From Chrysomallon squamiferum (Eukaryota > Mollusca > Gastropoda > Neomphalida > Peltospiridae): 62,000 nt of DNA. The position numbers and the translations under genes were made by a program. The DNA lies in the NCBI GenBank assembly GCA_012295275.1, contig CM022670.1, forward strand, positions 10,734,583 through 10,796,582, in the 5' to 3' direction. The notes under the pieces were generated by a model. The model saw only the letters and a program-made list of their open reading frames with translations, was not told the DNA's origin and ran no database searches. Within the stretch, counting starts at the first letter, position 1; each line of letters opens with the position of its first letter. Shown piece after piece: positions 30,088 to 42,248 of this stretch.

Positions 30088-30330
30088 TTTTTTTAAATTT
30101 TAAAAGGTGTCGCGACGGGTGCGCTCACGTCTCTTACGTCCCAGCTGGGTCCGCCCGGTGCAGCGACATTTCGTGCCAGCCCGAGTCTGGAGAACAGCAA
30201 CAATACGCGACGACGGCGGCTGACAGAAACCTGAGCTGAAAGCTGGTGTGACGGAAGTGTCTGTAAACTGCAACATCGCTTAGCATACACCTACAAAACA
30301 AACACAGCTTGCCTTCAGTGGAACAGCACA
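29870..30330. other. GC-elevated block split by a poly(A)/(TAAA)n tract
   Basis: Two GC-richer halves (29870-29990 and 30105-30330) flank about 100 bp of A-runs, TAAA units and TATA repeats. The layout could be a retroelement tail inserted in a regulatory or repeat-derived block. I do not recognise the family, and no reading frame is protein-like. Confidence 0.35.
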
Positions 30331-30960
30331 GAAGTATCTACCCAGCTTTTTTTCTCACTGCTGGTTTATTTAACTTTATTTTAATCTTTTTTTTTAATTA
30401 TTATTCACTAATCCATTTTAACTCAGTCTCTTTACATATATAAATATGCATACGCAGTCTCATTCACATACGCATACAAACTAACACACAAAATTAATAT
30501 TTTCCTGCCTATAGGTAGGTATGTATCAAAAACTAGTCTTTTGCTTTTATTATCCAAACATGGCGGCACTGAGTTTATTTGTTTTGTTTATTTATTTATT
30601 TACTTGGTTAATTACTTTTTTTTTTGTGGCTATTTAAATACATTGAATAATTCAGATGTTAAGTAAGAAAATTTAAAATTTAATTTTAGTTATTGTAACA
30701 ATTTAGGTGTATCCCCATTCTGTTTTAACCGCTTCTGAAAATAAATATTTCTATGTTCCTGTTATGAATACATTCAACTGACTGTTTTGTTACTGAAAAC
30801 TGATATTTTCTGTGTAAGGCGTGACGTCACGGTTGAAATGACAGCCTCTGTGGAATATCATTTCATCTTTATTAGTATCATCTAGGCTGAAAATGATTTG
30901 TCATTTTAAAATAAGCACATACAAAAAACATTTAAAATAACATAACCAATTTGCACTTTA

Positions 30961-31051
<91 letters not shown>
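30961..31051. repeat. (AAT)n(GAT)n compound microsatellite
   Basis: About 50 bp of AAT changes abruptly to about 40 bp of GAT. Confidence 0.95.
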
Positions 31052-31409
31052 TAATAAACAAATAAATTTCGATCTCGTCCAGATCAGATTCATCTCTTAC
31101 TAACTAACTTTGCACCCTAAACACTCCCATATATTATTTCTTTTTAAACACTGTTCTCAAACACGTAGGACGCTTCTGTCAACAAATTGAAGATTCCGGT
31201 TTATTATCCACTCAAAATTTGCATTAACATGTAATCGTCACACCTCACAACCAGAAGATCACGCCACTTCACGTAAAAAAAAAAAAAAAAAAAAAAAAAA
31301 AACATTAAACATATCCATAGTTCTTCAATTTAAAATGGCGCCTCATCTTTCACGAACATTTGCCTAAAACACCTGCCAACTGAACTTTCTTCGGTTATCG
31401 CTTAATATC

Positions 31410-31410
<1 letters not shown>

Positions 31411-31451
<41 letters not shown>
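31411..31451. repeat. (ATT)n microsatellite
   Basis: About 40 bp of ATT trinucleotide. Confidence 0.93.
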
Positions 31452-31452
<1 letters not shown>

Positions 31453-31939
31453 TGAGTTTAGTCACTTCGCGCGCCCGATGGTGCATATTTCGAACCTAGT
31501 GATTTGCTGACAAGTCAAATAATGATATTACGTCATAAGGTTTGATGACGACAATCCACGGAAGCGGGCTATGATGCAGTATTGTCAAGCGATTAAGTCT
31601 AACTGGCTAGTACTGTTTGTTCCGCCAAGCCCTCGACTGCTGAAAGATGATGAAAAAAATAAAAAAAATAAAAAAGAAAAGAAAAGTTTCGATGAAGACG
31701 AAACATGATGTATCCGGATGGTGCAGCCTTCCACCGTCACAACAAAATTATTTATGTACGTCAACCTAAATACGCCCATCCAAACAAATGTTAATAACCT
31801 GAAAATCAAGTGATCGTGCATCTGAAAACAGTTAAACACAAAATGTAATGAGAAACACAAACGCACGCACGCACGCACACACCCCCACCCACACATATAT
31901 GTATATATACGTATACATACATAAATATGTATGTGTATG

Positions 31940-32044
<105 letters not shown>

Positions 32045-32662
32045 AAATAAGCTTATCTATGTAAATATTTTTGCAATATTATTAAACAGCTTTGGTGGTG
32101 GTGTTAGTGCTGTGTATGTTTGTGTGTATATAGACAGACAGCTACATAGATAGATAGTCAGATATAAGTGCACTAGAACAGAATTCAAGTTTACGTGCAC
32201 CAGAAGTAATGAGAAAGTAAAAAATCAGCACTATTTTAGAATACTTTTAACATTTTTTTTTCTTTTCTTTTTTTTTTTTTTTTTTTTTTTACTCCATGCT
32301 GAATTTATTACCGCTTGAAACAAAAATTAAAAATAAAACAAAATAAAGTAATTTTAAACGGTTCATTTTACTTAATTTCAAATGAGTGTGAAAGTTCGGA
32401 ATACATTGACACCATTACAGTAAACACTTGTTAAAATTGCGTGTTTAAATTAGGCCTACGTTTTCTATTACGCAAATACATGCGCCAGGACTTCGTCAGT
32501 CACAGTAGAAAAATGCATAAAATTACCCTTAAGTATGATGGAGTTCCGGGTTCGTAAATCCAGCGTTTTGATTGGCTGAGACAGCGAGAACTTGTACTTC
32601 ACAGCTGGTATCCGCTTCAGTTACTGAGCTGGTTACTCTTTAAAATTAATAATAAACTGTCA

Positions 32663-32664
<2 letters not shown>

Positions 32665-32697
<33 letters not shown>

Positions 32698-32771
32698 TAA
32701 TTACGACTACCAGCTATTTGTTTCTGTACAAATGACTAACGCTTTCTTCTCTATTTATTTATCTATCTATT

Positions 32772-32811
<40 letters not shown>
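32665..32811. repeat. (CA)n and (TTA)n microsatellites
   Basis: About 30 bp of CA at 32665-32696 and about 45 bp of ATTT/ATT units at 32766-32811. Confidence 0.9.
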
Positions 32812-32812
<1 letters not shown>

Positions 32813-33449
32813 ATTTCATCATATATACGTGTTTTCTCTTTTTTTTCTTTTTTTTTTTTTTCTTCTTTTTTAACAATACAGCGAAATCTGGCTAGACAGA
32901 TCACAGGTTATTCACACATTTTGTATCGTCACAAGTCGTTTCATTTCGTGTTTGTCAAACGTGACTTGGTTATTGTTAGTTCTAGACCCACTTCAACGCG
33001 ATCATTTTTCTGTTATACGTCAGAGACGTTTTATCTAGAGATAACGCTATGGCCGCCAATGATTTGAAAACTGTTACATACGGGGAAGGAGGGTAGCTTT
33101 TACTACTAGATATGATCCCTCTTGGGCACACCAATATACAAATATTACACTTCCCTTCAGTATATAATAAGCCACTGATATTTAACACTATTTTTACCCT
33201 TAAATTTTACTGATGCAATCACATATTTTCGAGGCTAGTCACAGCTGAACACGATTTACCAGTATATTTATTATTTAAAACGGCTTCAAAGATGACGCGA
33301 TATATTCTGGTATGTATATTTTCGGCAGTGGAATTTAATCTTGTGTCTGGACAGTCTATTTTTGCATGTAGATGATAATGTAACCATCCATATCACATAA
33401 AGACATGCAGATTCACGTTGGTTTTAACATTATACAAGTACGTCCCTTT

Positions 33450-33452
33450 TTC

Positions 33453-33487
<35 letters not shown>

Positions 33488-35776
33488 TTAAATAAAACTA
33501 AAATTAAAACGTGGATGAAATATTTGAAGATAATGGTTTTTTTTTAGTTATTCCAAAATTATATATATATAATAAAAAATGAATTTAAAATAATAATAAT
33601 TATATAATAAATATCAAAAAAAAGTAAAAAAGAAGAAGAAAACAAAAATCATCAGCAGACACACACTACAGTATAGTTTAACCTAGACTGATGTAGTTAG
33701 TCTTTGTGAAGGAAAAACAACCCAAAACTCAACAACAACAATACTGCAACATTTATTCATTTGCCAAAATAGCAATGCTTTAGCACATTAAATGTATACA
33801 TAAAGGAAATTGTCCTTCCATAAATCTGAAAATTATTTTAAAAATTGAGAAATCAGAATAAATATGTTTATTAAAGTAATAAAAGAACACATTTGAACAA
33901 AAAAAAAAAAAAAAAAAAAGCTGAGGAAATTATTAATTTTAATAATAATAATAATAAAAGGAAGAGGAAATAAAAAAGATAATGATGACATACGTGTCTT
34001 TTCCTGATACTGATAAACAAAGTAACAGATGATATCTGAATCATAATACAACATTAATATTAGTTTTATTACTACAACAGCATTTCACATGACTCACTCA
34101 AGCTATACATATCAAATATAGTAATTTACACAAGCATACTGCATCCAGGACTTGAATAAAACTTTGGATATATGGACCAATACATCTCTGCCACAAGTAT
34201 ATAATACAATCAGGCTGCATTTGGACATAAATTACAAATAAGAATATGTAGTTTGAAACATAACTCAGTTACTACAAAGGCTTATTATATGTAATATTTA
34301 ACATTATTGGACTACTGAAGATTTCAATAGTATTAAAGCTTTGAGTGTTTTAGAGATTAAATTCATGTTTGTTTAGCCTTCCTTAAGCCTGTAAGCAAAG
34401 TTGGCCGATTTTTTTGGCCAAAAAGACACCACTAAATAACTGCATAATTTGTGGTCTTCCTGAATGGTGCAGTGGCAAAATTAAAAGAACGTAATTTTAG
34501 AATTTTGCCATGTCTAAATTCAGCTCTGATGCTAAAATAGCAAAACATTTCAGCAAATAAATGTTTTAAAAAATAAACCAATTTATTTTGACTTTTTAAC
34601 ATCCTAACAAAGCTGAAACATTTTGTTTGTTTGTTCTCAGTGCAGACAAATAAGTGACAGATTGCTGAGTAATTGTTTAATGGAATTTTGGTATATATTA
34701 AAAGCTGCATTTGACCAATGCCAAAGATTTGTTCCTCTGAAATATTTTCTCAAACTGATTCTGTCATATAAATTAACTTGCGTAGACGATGTGAATATTT
34801 TTCTCATGTAAATTTTGCATAAGAACAGCAGAGGTATCTCACTTATCGCGTTCATTTTGTTTTGATGATAATTTTGTCAAAATGTCCATTTGTTTGTTTT
34901 AAGAATTTAAAAGAAGTGGACTTTGTGAAAACAAATATTAGCACTTATTAATTTTCAGTGGATTTCATGCAACAGAATTCAGAAATATTTTTAAAAATTA
35001 TTAATGGAAATTTGAACTATACCAACAATAGAAATATAACAGCAAATATACAACAAATTACAACTTCTGCTTCTTCAAAACACTGAAAAGAAATGTTAGT
35101 CACTGAAATTTTATGATCATTATTATTTTCTTTTATCTTTTTTATTATTATTTTTCATAAATATTTCCAATAATAAAATAATTATTAGAAGTAAAATAGA
35201 AACAAAATCATATCTAGATAAATATGAAACAAGTAAATTTTTCTGTTTATTTTGTTTGTTTTCTCATATTAAATCATTCAAATGTCTCATATATATATGC
35301 ACTTAAAAAACCATATAAAAAGAAGACTTTGTACATCATTTGAACTTCATACTTCATAAAGAGCCAGAGCGCTGTATTGTGTAAGAATGAAACAAAAACA
35401 AAGTACAATTAGATTGTGAACAATATTGTTATGTCATACCAGTAAATCACCAAAATTACTGTTGTATAAATTGCACTGTCAAAACTTTCTTAATGCAGAA
35501 TGTGTAAATAGAAACTGACAAAAACAATATCTACTTGATTATGAATGACAATAATAATGCCGAAAACAGACTGTCGAAGTGGTTTGCTTAATAAAAGCAC
35601 CAGGCACAATAATATGTACTGTGTAGAACAATAAAGTCATCAAGCTGATCTGATTGGTCAATCAACAGTCACTAAGCAACATCGATTGGTCAATCACTAG
35701 CCATGATGTGACTAGATTATTGTTTAAGCCATGTGGTGTTTGGAATGATAAATCAGGCTTGACTAGAGACTTGATC
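33450..35776 (-). other. Region downstream of UCHL3, probable 3' UTR
   Basis: AT-rich, CpG-poor, and largely free of microsatellites except short (AAT)n and poly(A) near 33900-33960. It carries reverse-strand TTTATT (AATAAA on the minus strand), for example at 35246-35251, a plausible UCHL3 polyadenylation signal about 525 nt past the stop. No other coding sequence is seen. Confidence 0.45.
35652..35696. repeat. Paired near-palindromic GATTGGTCAATCA elements
   Basis: Two identical 13-mers at 35652-35664 and 35684-35696, 32 bp apart (about three helical turns). Each contains ATTGG (inverted CCAAT) and the internal palindrome GATTG-GT-CAATC. They lie just past the UCHL3 stop codon. Confidence 0.8.
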
Positions 35777-35866
35777 TCAAGCTGTGGTTTTCACCAGCGC
35801 CATCACGTTGAAGTTGACCTCATCTGGATCTCGATTCATGAACTGCTTCACAACTTTAGCAGAATC
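35777..35866 (-). CDS. UCHL3: UCHL3 exon 9 (C-terminus)
   Basis: Encodes residues 199-227, ending …[12 protein letters not shown], stop TGA at 35779-35777. It corresponds to the FMERDPDELRFNAIAL strand of human UCHL3. The acceptor is TGTTTCAG. Confidence 0.95.
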   Translation of the reverse strand, partial: DSAKVVKQFMNRDPDEVNFNVMALVKTTA

Positions 35867-35968
35867 CTGAAACACAAAAAAAAAAGTAAAAAAAAGTAAA
35901 TACTCACTTTGATATCTTAGTGAATTTTATTTAAACAAACAAACAAACAAACAAACAAACAAACAAAC

Positions 35969-36062
<94 letters not shown>

Positions 36063-37123
36063 AATAATAATAATAAAATAAAAAAAATAATAATAAAATA
36101 AAAATAATAAAAATAAAGATAATGATAATGGTGATGAAGATAATAACCCAACAATTACTACTACTAACGATGATGATGATGATGAATACAATCTAACAAA
36201 AATAAATTTTAAATTCAGCAAAAATGTCTACTAATACAATTATGGTAATAATTTTTTGCTGAGACAGAATTTTTTGTTTCAGTCAGAAATGAATACAAGG
36301 CAAATATAAAATATTATTTTAACACTCTTGTGGCTCATTAAGACTTCTAAAGACCATGCTTTATGATGACAGAGGAAAACTTGAGATACAATCCGTTTCG
36401 TAGTACTTAGCTTTTGTATTAAGTCCAGCTTGTCAAAAAAAAAGAGAAAGAAAGCAGTTTTTTTTAATTATTATTATTATTTTAGTTTATTTGGAATTAA
36501 ACTAAAAACATTACAGAAGTAGTTTGCAAAATACTTCATACCCATTTGAAACAAAATAAACAAATAAATAAAAATAATAATAATCATACTATCTTAAAAT
36601 AAATTTCAAAGTCACACAAAACTTTTAGGAGGTAAAAAAAAAAAAAAAAAAAAAAAAATGCGGCCAGAAACATGAACCAGTAACATACAACCCTAACATT
36701 AAGCCATGTGCTTATGTAAATGTGATGGTCTGCACACAGTTACCAACTGGTGGTGTTCGGAGGTCAACTGGTTTGTGAGTGAACAAAGACCCACAATCCA
36801 ATGACATCAGCTCTAAGTATAGACCAGCCAACTGCAAGCAATCCAGACAGCTTTTAGTCAGTCTAGTGGGGCACGACCACCTTGGAAAGAAAAGGTAACA
36901 GGAGAAGGGCCAGTATTTCAGATATTCAGATACTGGATCATCCAGAGATAAAAAAAGAAACACACCACAGAAGCATACAAGGAGGAGTTTTAAAATAAAA
37001 TTAAAGAATGTGGTTTAAAAAAAAAAAATATCAGGTCTTCATGCTGAAGGATCTGAACATGATGAAACATGTTTATCCTCTAGAAAATTCTTGTGTTATT
37101 TTCTACAATTATTTTATTATTAA

Positions 37124-37156
<33 letters not shown>

Positions 37157-39710
37157 CTTTTTTGATGACTTTGCAAAAATCTTTCTTCTGATATGTTAAC
37201 GAAATAAAACCTTCAGAAGACATGCAGTAAATTATTACAGTCTGCGTACCATGACCAGAAGAAATTAAATGAAGTTTCTTTTTAATTTCTATATGAAACA
37301 ACCACAGCTCCACATCCAAAACAAAAACCATGATCAAATGTTTTTGTGACAGTGAGGAAAACAAATTATATTTAAAGTTGATGACTGTATGAACAAACCT
37401 CAAGTCTCTAATCCTCACCACAAAATAAAAACATGAAACACCTACCAACAATATTTACAAAACATTGTAGCTATACACAAACACTCTGACTACTTCAGCA
37501 TCTGTTTATATTTGAAACAAACAAATACAATTCAGTTTATAAACAAATGTTTCTTTCTGTTGTATCATCTTCATTGCTTGTCATCACAAACCTTTCTTTG
37601 TTTCCCTGTTTTTTAAATACTGCTGTAGTCACTGGTTAAAGTATACAATAAAATTATTATTATTATTCTTTTTGTTTGTTTTTGTTTACTTAAAATCTTG
37701 CTAGTCATTTATATACTTGCTGGTTTCAGTGGGGGTTTTTAAGTGATTCAAATCCCTTATCTAGCATATCGTCATGGAAACTACATCAAAATATTTTTTT
37801 TCACTCTGCTTTTCACAAGAAAGTGTTTTGTTTTCAGAGTCAACATCAGACATTAGTCATCAAGATGATCTAATGTTTACATGTATCTTGTTTTTCAGCA
37901 GCCAAACAGTGGGAGGGAAAAAAACAGAAAAAAAAACAGATTATCATTTCTCATTTCACCTTTCTTCTGACATGTACCTGGCCTTTCTGTAACAGCTGCA
38001 GAGAGTTTATATATGAAAACAAGGCTGCAACAGCAACACAAACAATTACAGTGGTTTGGCTGTGTCGGTGGTGTGTCATCTAAAGTAAACAATCCTGTGT
38101 GAACAGAAGGAGTAACTGTCCAAACAACATCACACAGTGACAGAGTAGTAGTGTAACTGAAAAGTTAGCTTAATTCAGTCCTTAGCTTTTTCCCCATTGA
38201 TCACGATGATGATGATGCCAAACATATCAGATTCATTTCAAAAAGAATTTTAATTTTTATGCTCTGCCAGACTTGTTTTGAAAAGATAAAGTTTATTTTA
38301 TTACTTTTTTTTTTAGTTATAATTAAACAGAAAAAATGTGTAATAATAATAATAAAACATAAAACAATAAAGTTAAAAAAAAGATAATCAAAATATTTTA
38401 GAAATAATATTAATAATAACAAAATAGAAATAAACCTTTAATAATAATAACAACAACAACAACAACAACAGCTGCAGCAGCAACAACAAATATATTGTTT
38501 CAAATTATAAAAGGAGGAATAAAAAACAGGGAAATTGAAATAAAATAATAATTAAAAAATCTCATAAAAAAATACAACACTGTACTGGTTAATACCGAGT
38601 GTATATTCTATGTATATTTATTAATTTCTCACACCCTGTGGTAAGCACAACATCAATTAAGCGCATTCATCAGTTCTGTTTCTCTGACAAGTGACATTTA
38701 ACCGAAGTACATGCGTGTAATTTACTTCATTGTGAGTTAATTTCTCCTATATCAATTTTCACTCAGTCAATTAGCTGTTGGGCATGTAAGATCCATATCT
38801 TTCACTAATTTGTACTTTCAAAACCTGTCACTTTGCCTGTGAATTCTGTCACAGCCATTCAGTGTCTTATTACTGATACAACACACTGCCACAAAGAACA
38901 TCTCAAATCATCGTTATAATCCATAACTGAATATGGCAAAAACAATCATTCTGCCACAGACACCAACTCAAAATGGTGCCTTACATCATCAGCTGAAAAT
39001 GATGCCACAATCACCAACACAAAATGCCGCTAGAGTCATCCGCTCTGTATGCCACAGAACCAATTCAAAATGCTACGACAGTTGACTCAAAATGCTGCTA
39101 CAAATGTCGACTCATAATGCTGCCCTAATCAATGATTCACAATGCAGTCACTGTAAGTGACTAAAATTGGTGTCACTGTGACCCCAGAATGTTTACAAAA
39201 CTCAGAAATCTTTGTGTCCAGACCAGCTGACAAAATCACTCATTTTTTTTATTATTTATCTATTAAACAATTTTTTTTTACTTAGTAATGATATAATTAC
39301 AGCATTGAGGATTTTTTTTGTGCCATATGTTCCATAATATATCTATTAAGACAGTTTTACTACTCTTATTTATTTGATTTGCAGTTAAAAAAAAATAAAA
39401 TAAAAAAAAAATAAAGGAGAGAAAAAACATTAATGAAGTGAAGTAGAAAATTTCTATTACGATGTTAAAATTAGCAAGTGTTTTTATAATCAAACCAATC
39501 ACAGGTGTTCCTACTCTGGTTATTAAATTACACACAATATGTTTTAATGACACAACATATTAGTATTTTTTAAACATTTTCTTTTATCTAAAACGTCCAG
39601 CTTTGCCTTTTTAACAACAGAAAGTTATTTTATTCATTCGCTTAAATGCAAAACTTCTGCTTCTGCAGTTTAATAACACTTTATGATCATCGTTAATTTA
39701 TGCAATCTAC

Positions 39711-39749
<39 letters not shown>

Positions 39750-41673
39750 TTAACAATTGAAAGTTGTATTTTAGCTTGTTAATTTATTCCAGGCACAAGC
39801 CCATTCATTTCAACAACTGGTCGAGCACTGATTTACCTCTGTTGACAAACACAAAGAGAATAACACAAAGAGAGATTAACTTTGAGAGAAAAACATCAAA
39901 TAATGTTACCCCATCATGTTGAAGTAACAGAGACATGACAGAGTACACAGGGGACCAGCACCCTGGGGCTGACAACCAGCGCCGAGGGTTAATACCATTT
40001 AAACACTCAGATTTCTCAACAATTAAGCTAACTGATGATGAAAAGGACCCTAAGGCTTCAGGTGACTTGGTGCACACACGTTAATTACAGGTAACCTCGC
40101 ATGTGAAAGAGGATGCATACTGCAGAAAGTATGAAAAAAAAAAAAAGAATAATAAAAAAAAGAATAAAATAAAACGTATGACAATATTGGAGTAATAAAA
40201 ATAATATGGGGTAGTAGGAGAGAAAAATAAAACATCGTTTCATCACAGTTTCAGTAATTTTTATATTTTTAAATTAACTTTATTACTATTATTATTATTA
40301 TTATTATTATTATGATTATTATTATTATTAAATGCAAGAAGTAAAAAAAATTGTAACAATAATCGAATTTAAGATCTTAATGCTTGCTCCCATTTCAAAT
40401 AAATCTAAGAGTCTAAATCACTTAAAAAATCTATATTTGGAAAGTATGTGGCCAACTTGTTTAATTATTATTTTCACTCATGTGATCTTAACTTGGTTAC
40501 TTTCATTTCAAAAGAATTATGATCCTCAGCTCTTGCAGAGTCGGTTAAGAAACCTAGTAATACGGAAATAATAGTGTACACTGACAAACAGGGGCAGCCA
40601 ATAGGTACAAAACACGTAACCAGTCAACAAGACAGCTTCGTGTAACAAGTGGACTCTTCCTGTGTGTGAACTGCACTACAAAACTAACACTGGTGACTAA
40701 ACAGAAAATAAAATGCACCATGCAGAGAGAAATCATCCCAGAGATTTCAAAGAGACCCATTGTAATTTTTTTTGTTTTTTTTTTTTGTTAAAACTCATTG
40801 AATGTATGTTTGCCTAAATGATCACTGACAATATGCATCTTTTTAAAAAAAATGATCACTTTACAACCGTTCAGCATTGCCTAAAATTATTATTTAGTGA
40901 AAAAGATAACTCCTGAACAATGAACTACTGTGGGTTTTTTTTCAAAATCAGGAATTCTGTCAGCTTTATTCAAGATGCAAGGATGAGAAACGGTACATGT
41001 CAAAGGTTATCACTTTATGATCGACTGAAATTCTCCATCTCTTTGCCAAAGACATAACCACTGTTGTACAAGTGCTGTCTAGTTAGCTTTTTTTTTTATT
41101 AAAACTACATTTCTATAAAGATACCAAATGAACTTCTTAGCAATTTTTTTACAAAGAAATTTGCTGTCTTGTATTTCCTACTAAACCAATGTTTCGTGAT
41201 TTCATAATCAAAAGACATGCTATGAGCTTCTGTATGTATAAAGTTACAGTTGCTCAACTGCTATCTTAAAAGAGTTTCTTAATTACGTATTTATATATCC
41301 AGACTTTATGCTTACTGAATTTCATATCTGTTTGTTAAGCTGGTTTTTAATATTTAATCATAAATTCAAACTAAATTTGGATAGAAAAAAATACTAAAAA
41401 CGAAACAACAGAACAACAAGCAAACAAAAAAACACAACCCCCCCAAAAAAAATACAACAAAAGAAATACTACTAATTTCATACACTTATACAAATGTAAA
41501 CATACACATACAAACTGAATGACTCTACTTTAACCCAACCACACATTCTTATGATTTGAAACAATTATTACAAAGATTACAATTTTTTTTAATACAGAAA
41601 ACGTATGTTCAAACATGTGCTGCTATAGGCTTTATTTATTAGATATTTTGTTATTGTAATATAGTTATTCCAC

Positions 41674-41710
<37 letters not shown>

Positions 41711-42217
41711 TTACAACATCAGCTAATTTAACAGGATCTACACTTACTGAAAGAAAGGTTTCAGGAGTTGTCTTCCCATGAAGAACAGGGCCATCTTTTC
41801 TTCCATCTAAAATAAAAACAATGTCATTAACTTCGCTGTGAAGCCTGACAAATGGTGAAGTCTCCAGAATCGATACCAATTTTGTGCACTACCCGATACT
41901 TCTAACTTCAACTTAGATATCATAGTGTTCATGAATGTTTAAGTATTTAAAAACATTTTCAGGTAAGTTTTTCAGAATGATGTTAAAAGATGAAAAATAT
42001 ATACACTACTGCTTGAAAACATACTATTGCAGTTCTGGATTTGTGATATTTTTACTTGTTTTTTTTGTTAGTTGTTTTTAAAAAAAAAAAAAAAAAATAA
42101 AAAATGAAATTTAGAATATTATACCTACAGACCCATGAAACCAACTTAGAATGATGTGAAATGTAATAAAATAATTTAAACTTTCATTAATCTTGTGTTG
42201 TGTGTTTAACATGCATG

Positions 42218-42248
<31 letters not shown>

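Larger units (their letters stand above)
35867..41747 (-). other. UCHL3 intron 8 (5.9 kb)
   Basis: Largest intron of the gene. Besides the (AAC)n tract, the SINE head and the 25-bp minisatellite listed separately, it holds short (ATT)n tracts (37125-37152, 40281-40329) and an A-rich body with few CpGs. A 90-aa minus-strand frame at 39805-40077 resembles no known protein. Confidence 0.75.

Noticed and set aside
35927-36221. Poly-Leu and poly-Cys frames on the minus strand
   Set aside because: Different frames of the (AAC)n tract.
39805-40077. 90-aa minus-strand frame in UCHL3 intron 8
   Set aside because: No similarity recognised, hydrophobic stretches appear random, no splice sites in phase with UCHL3.
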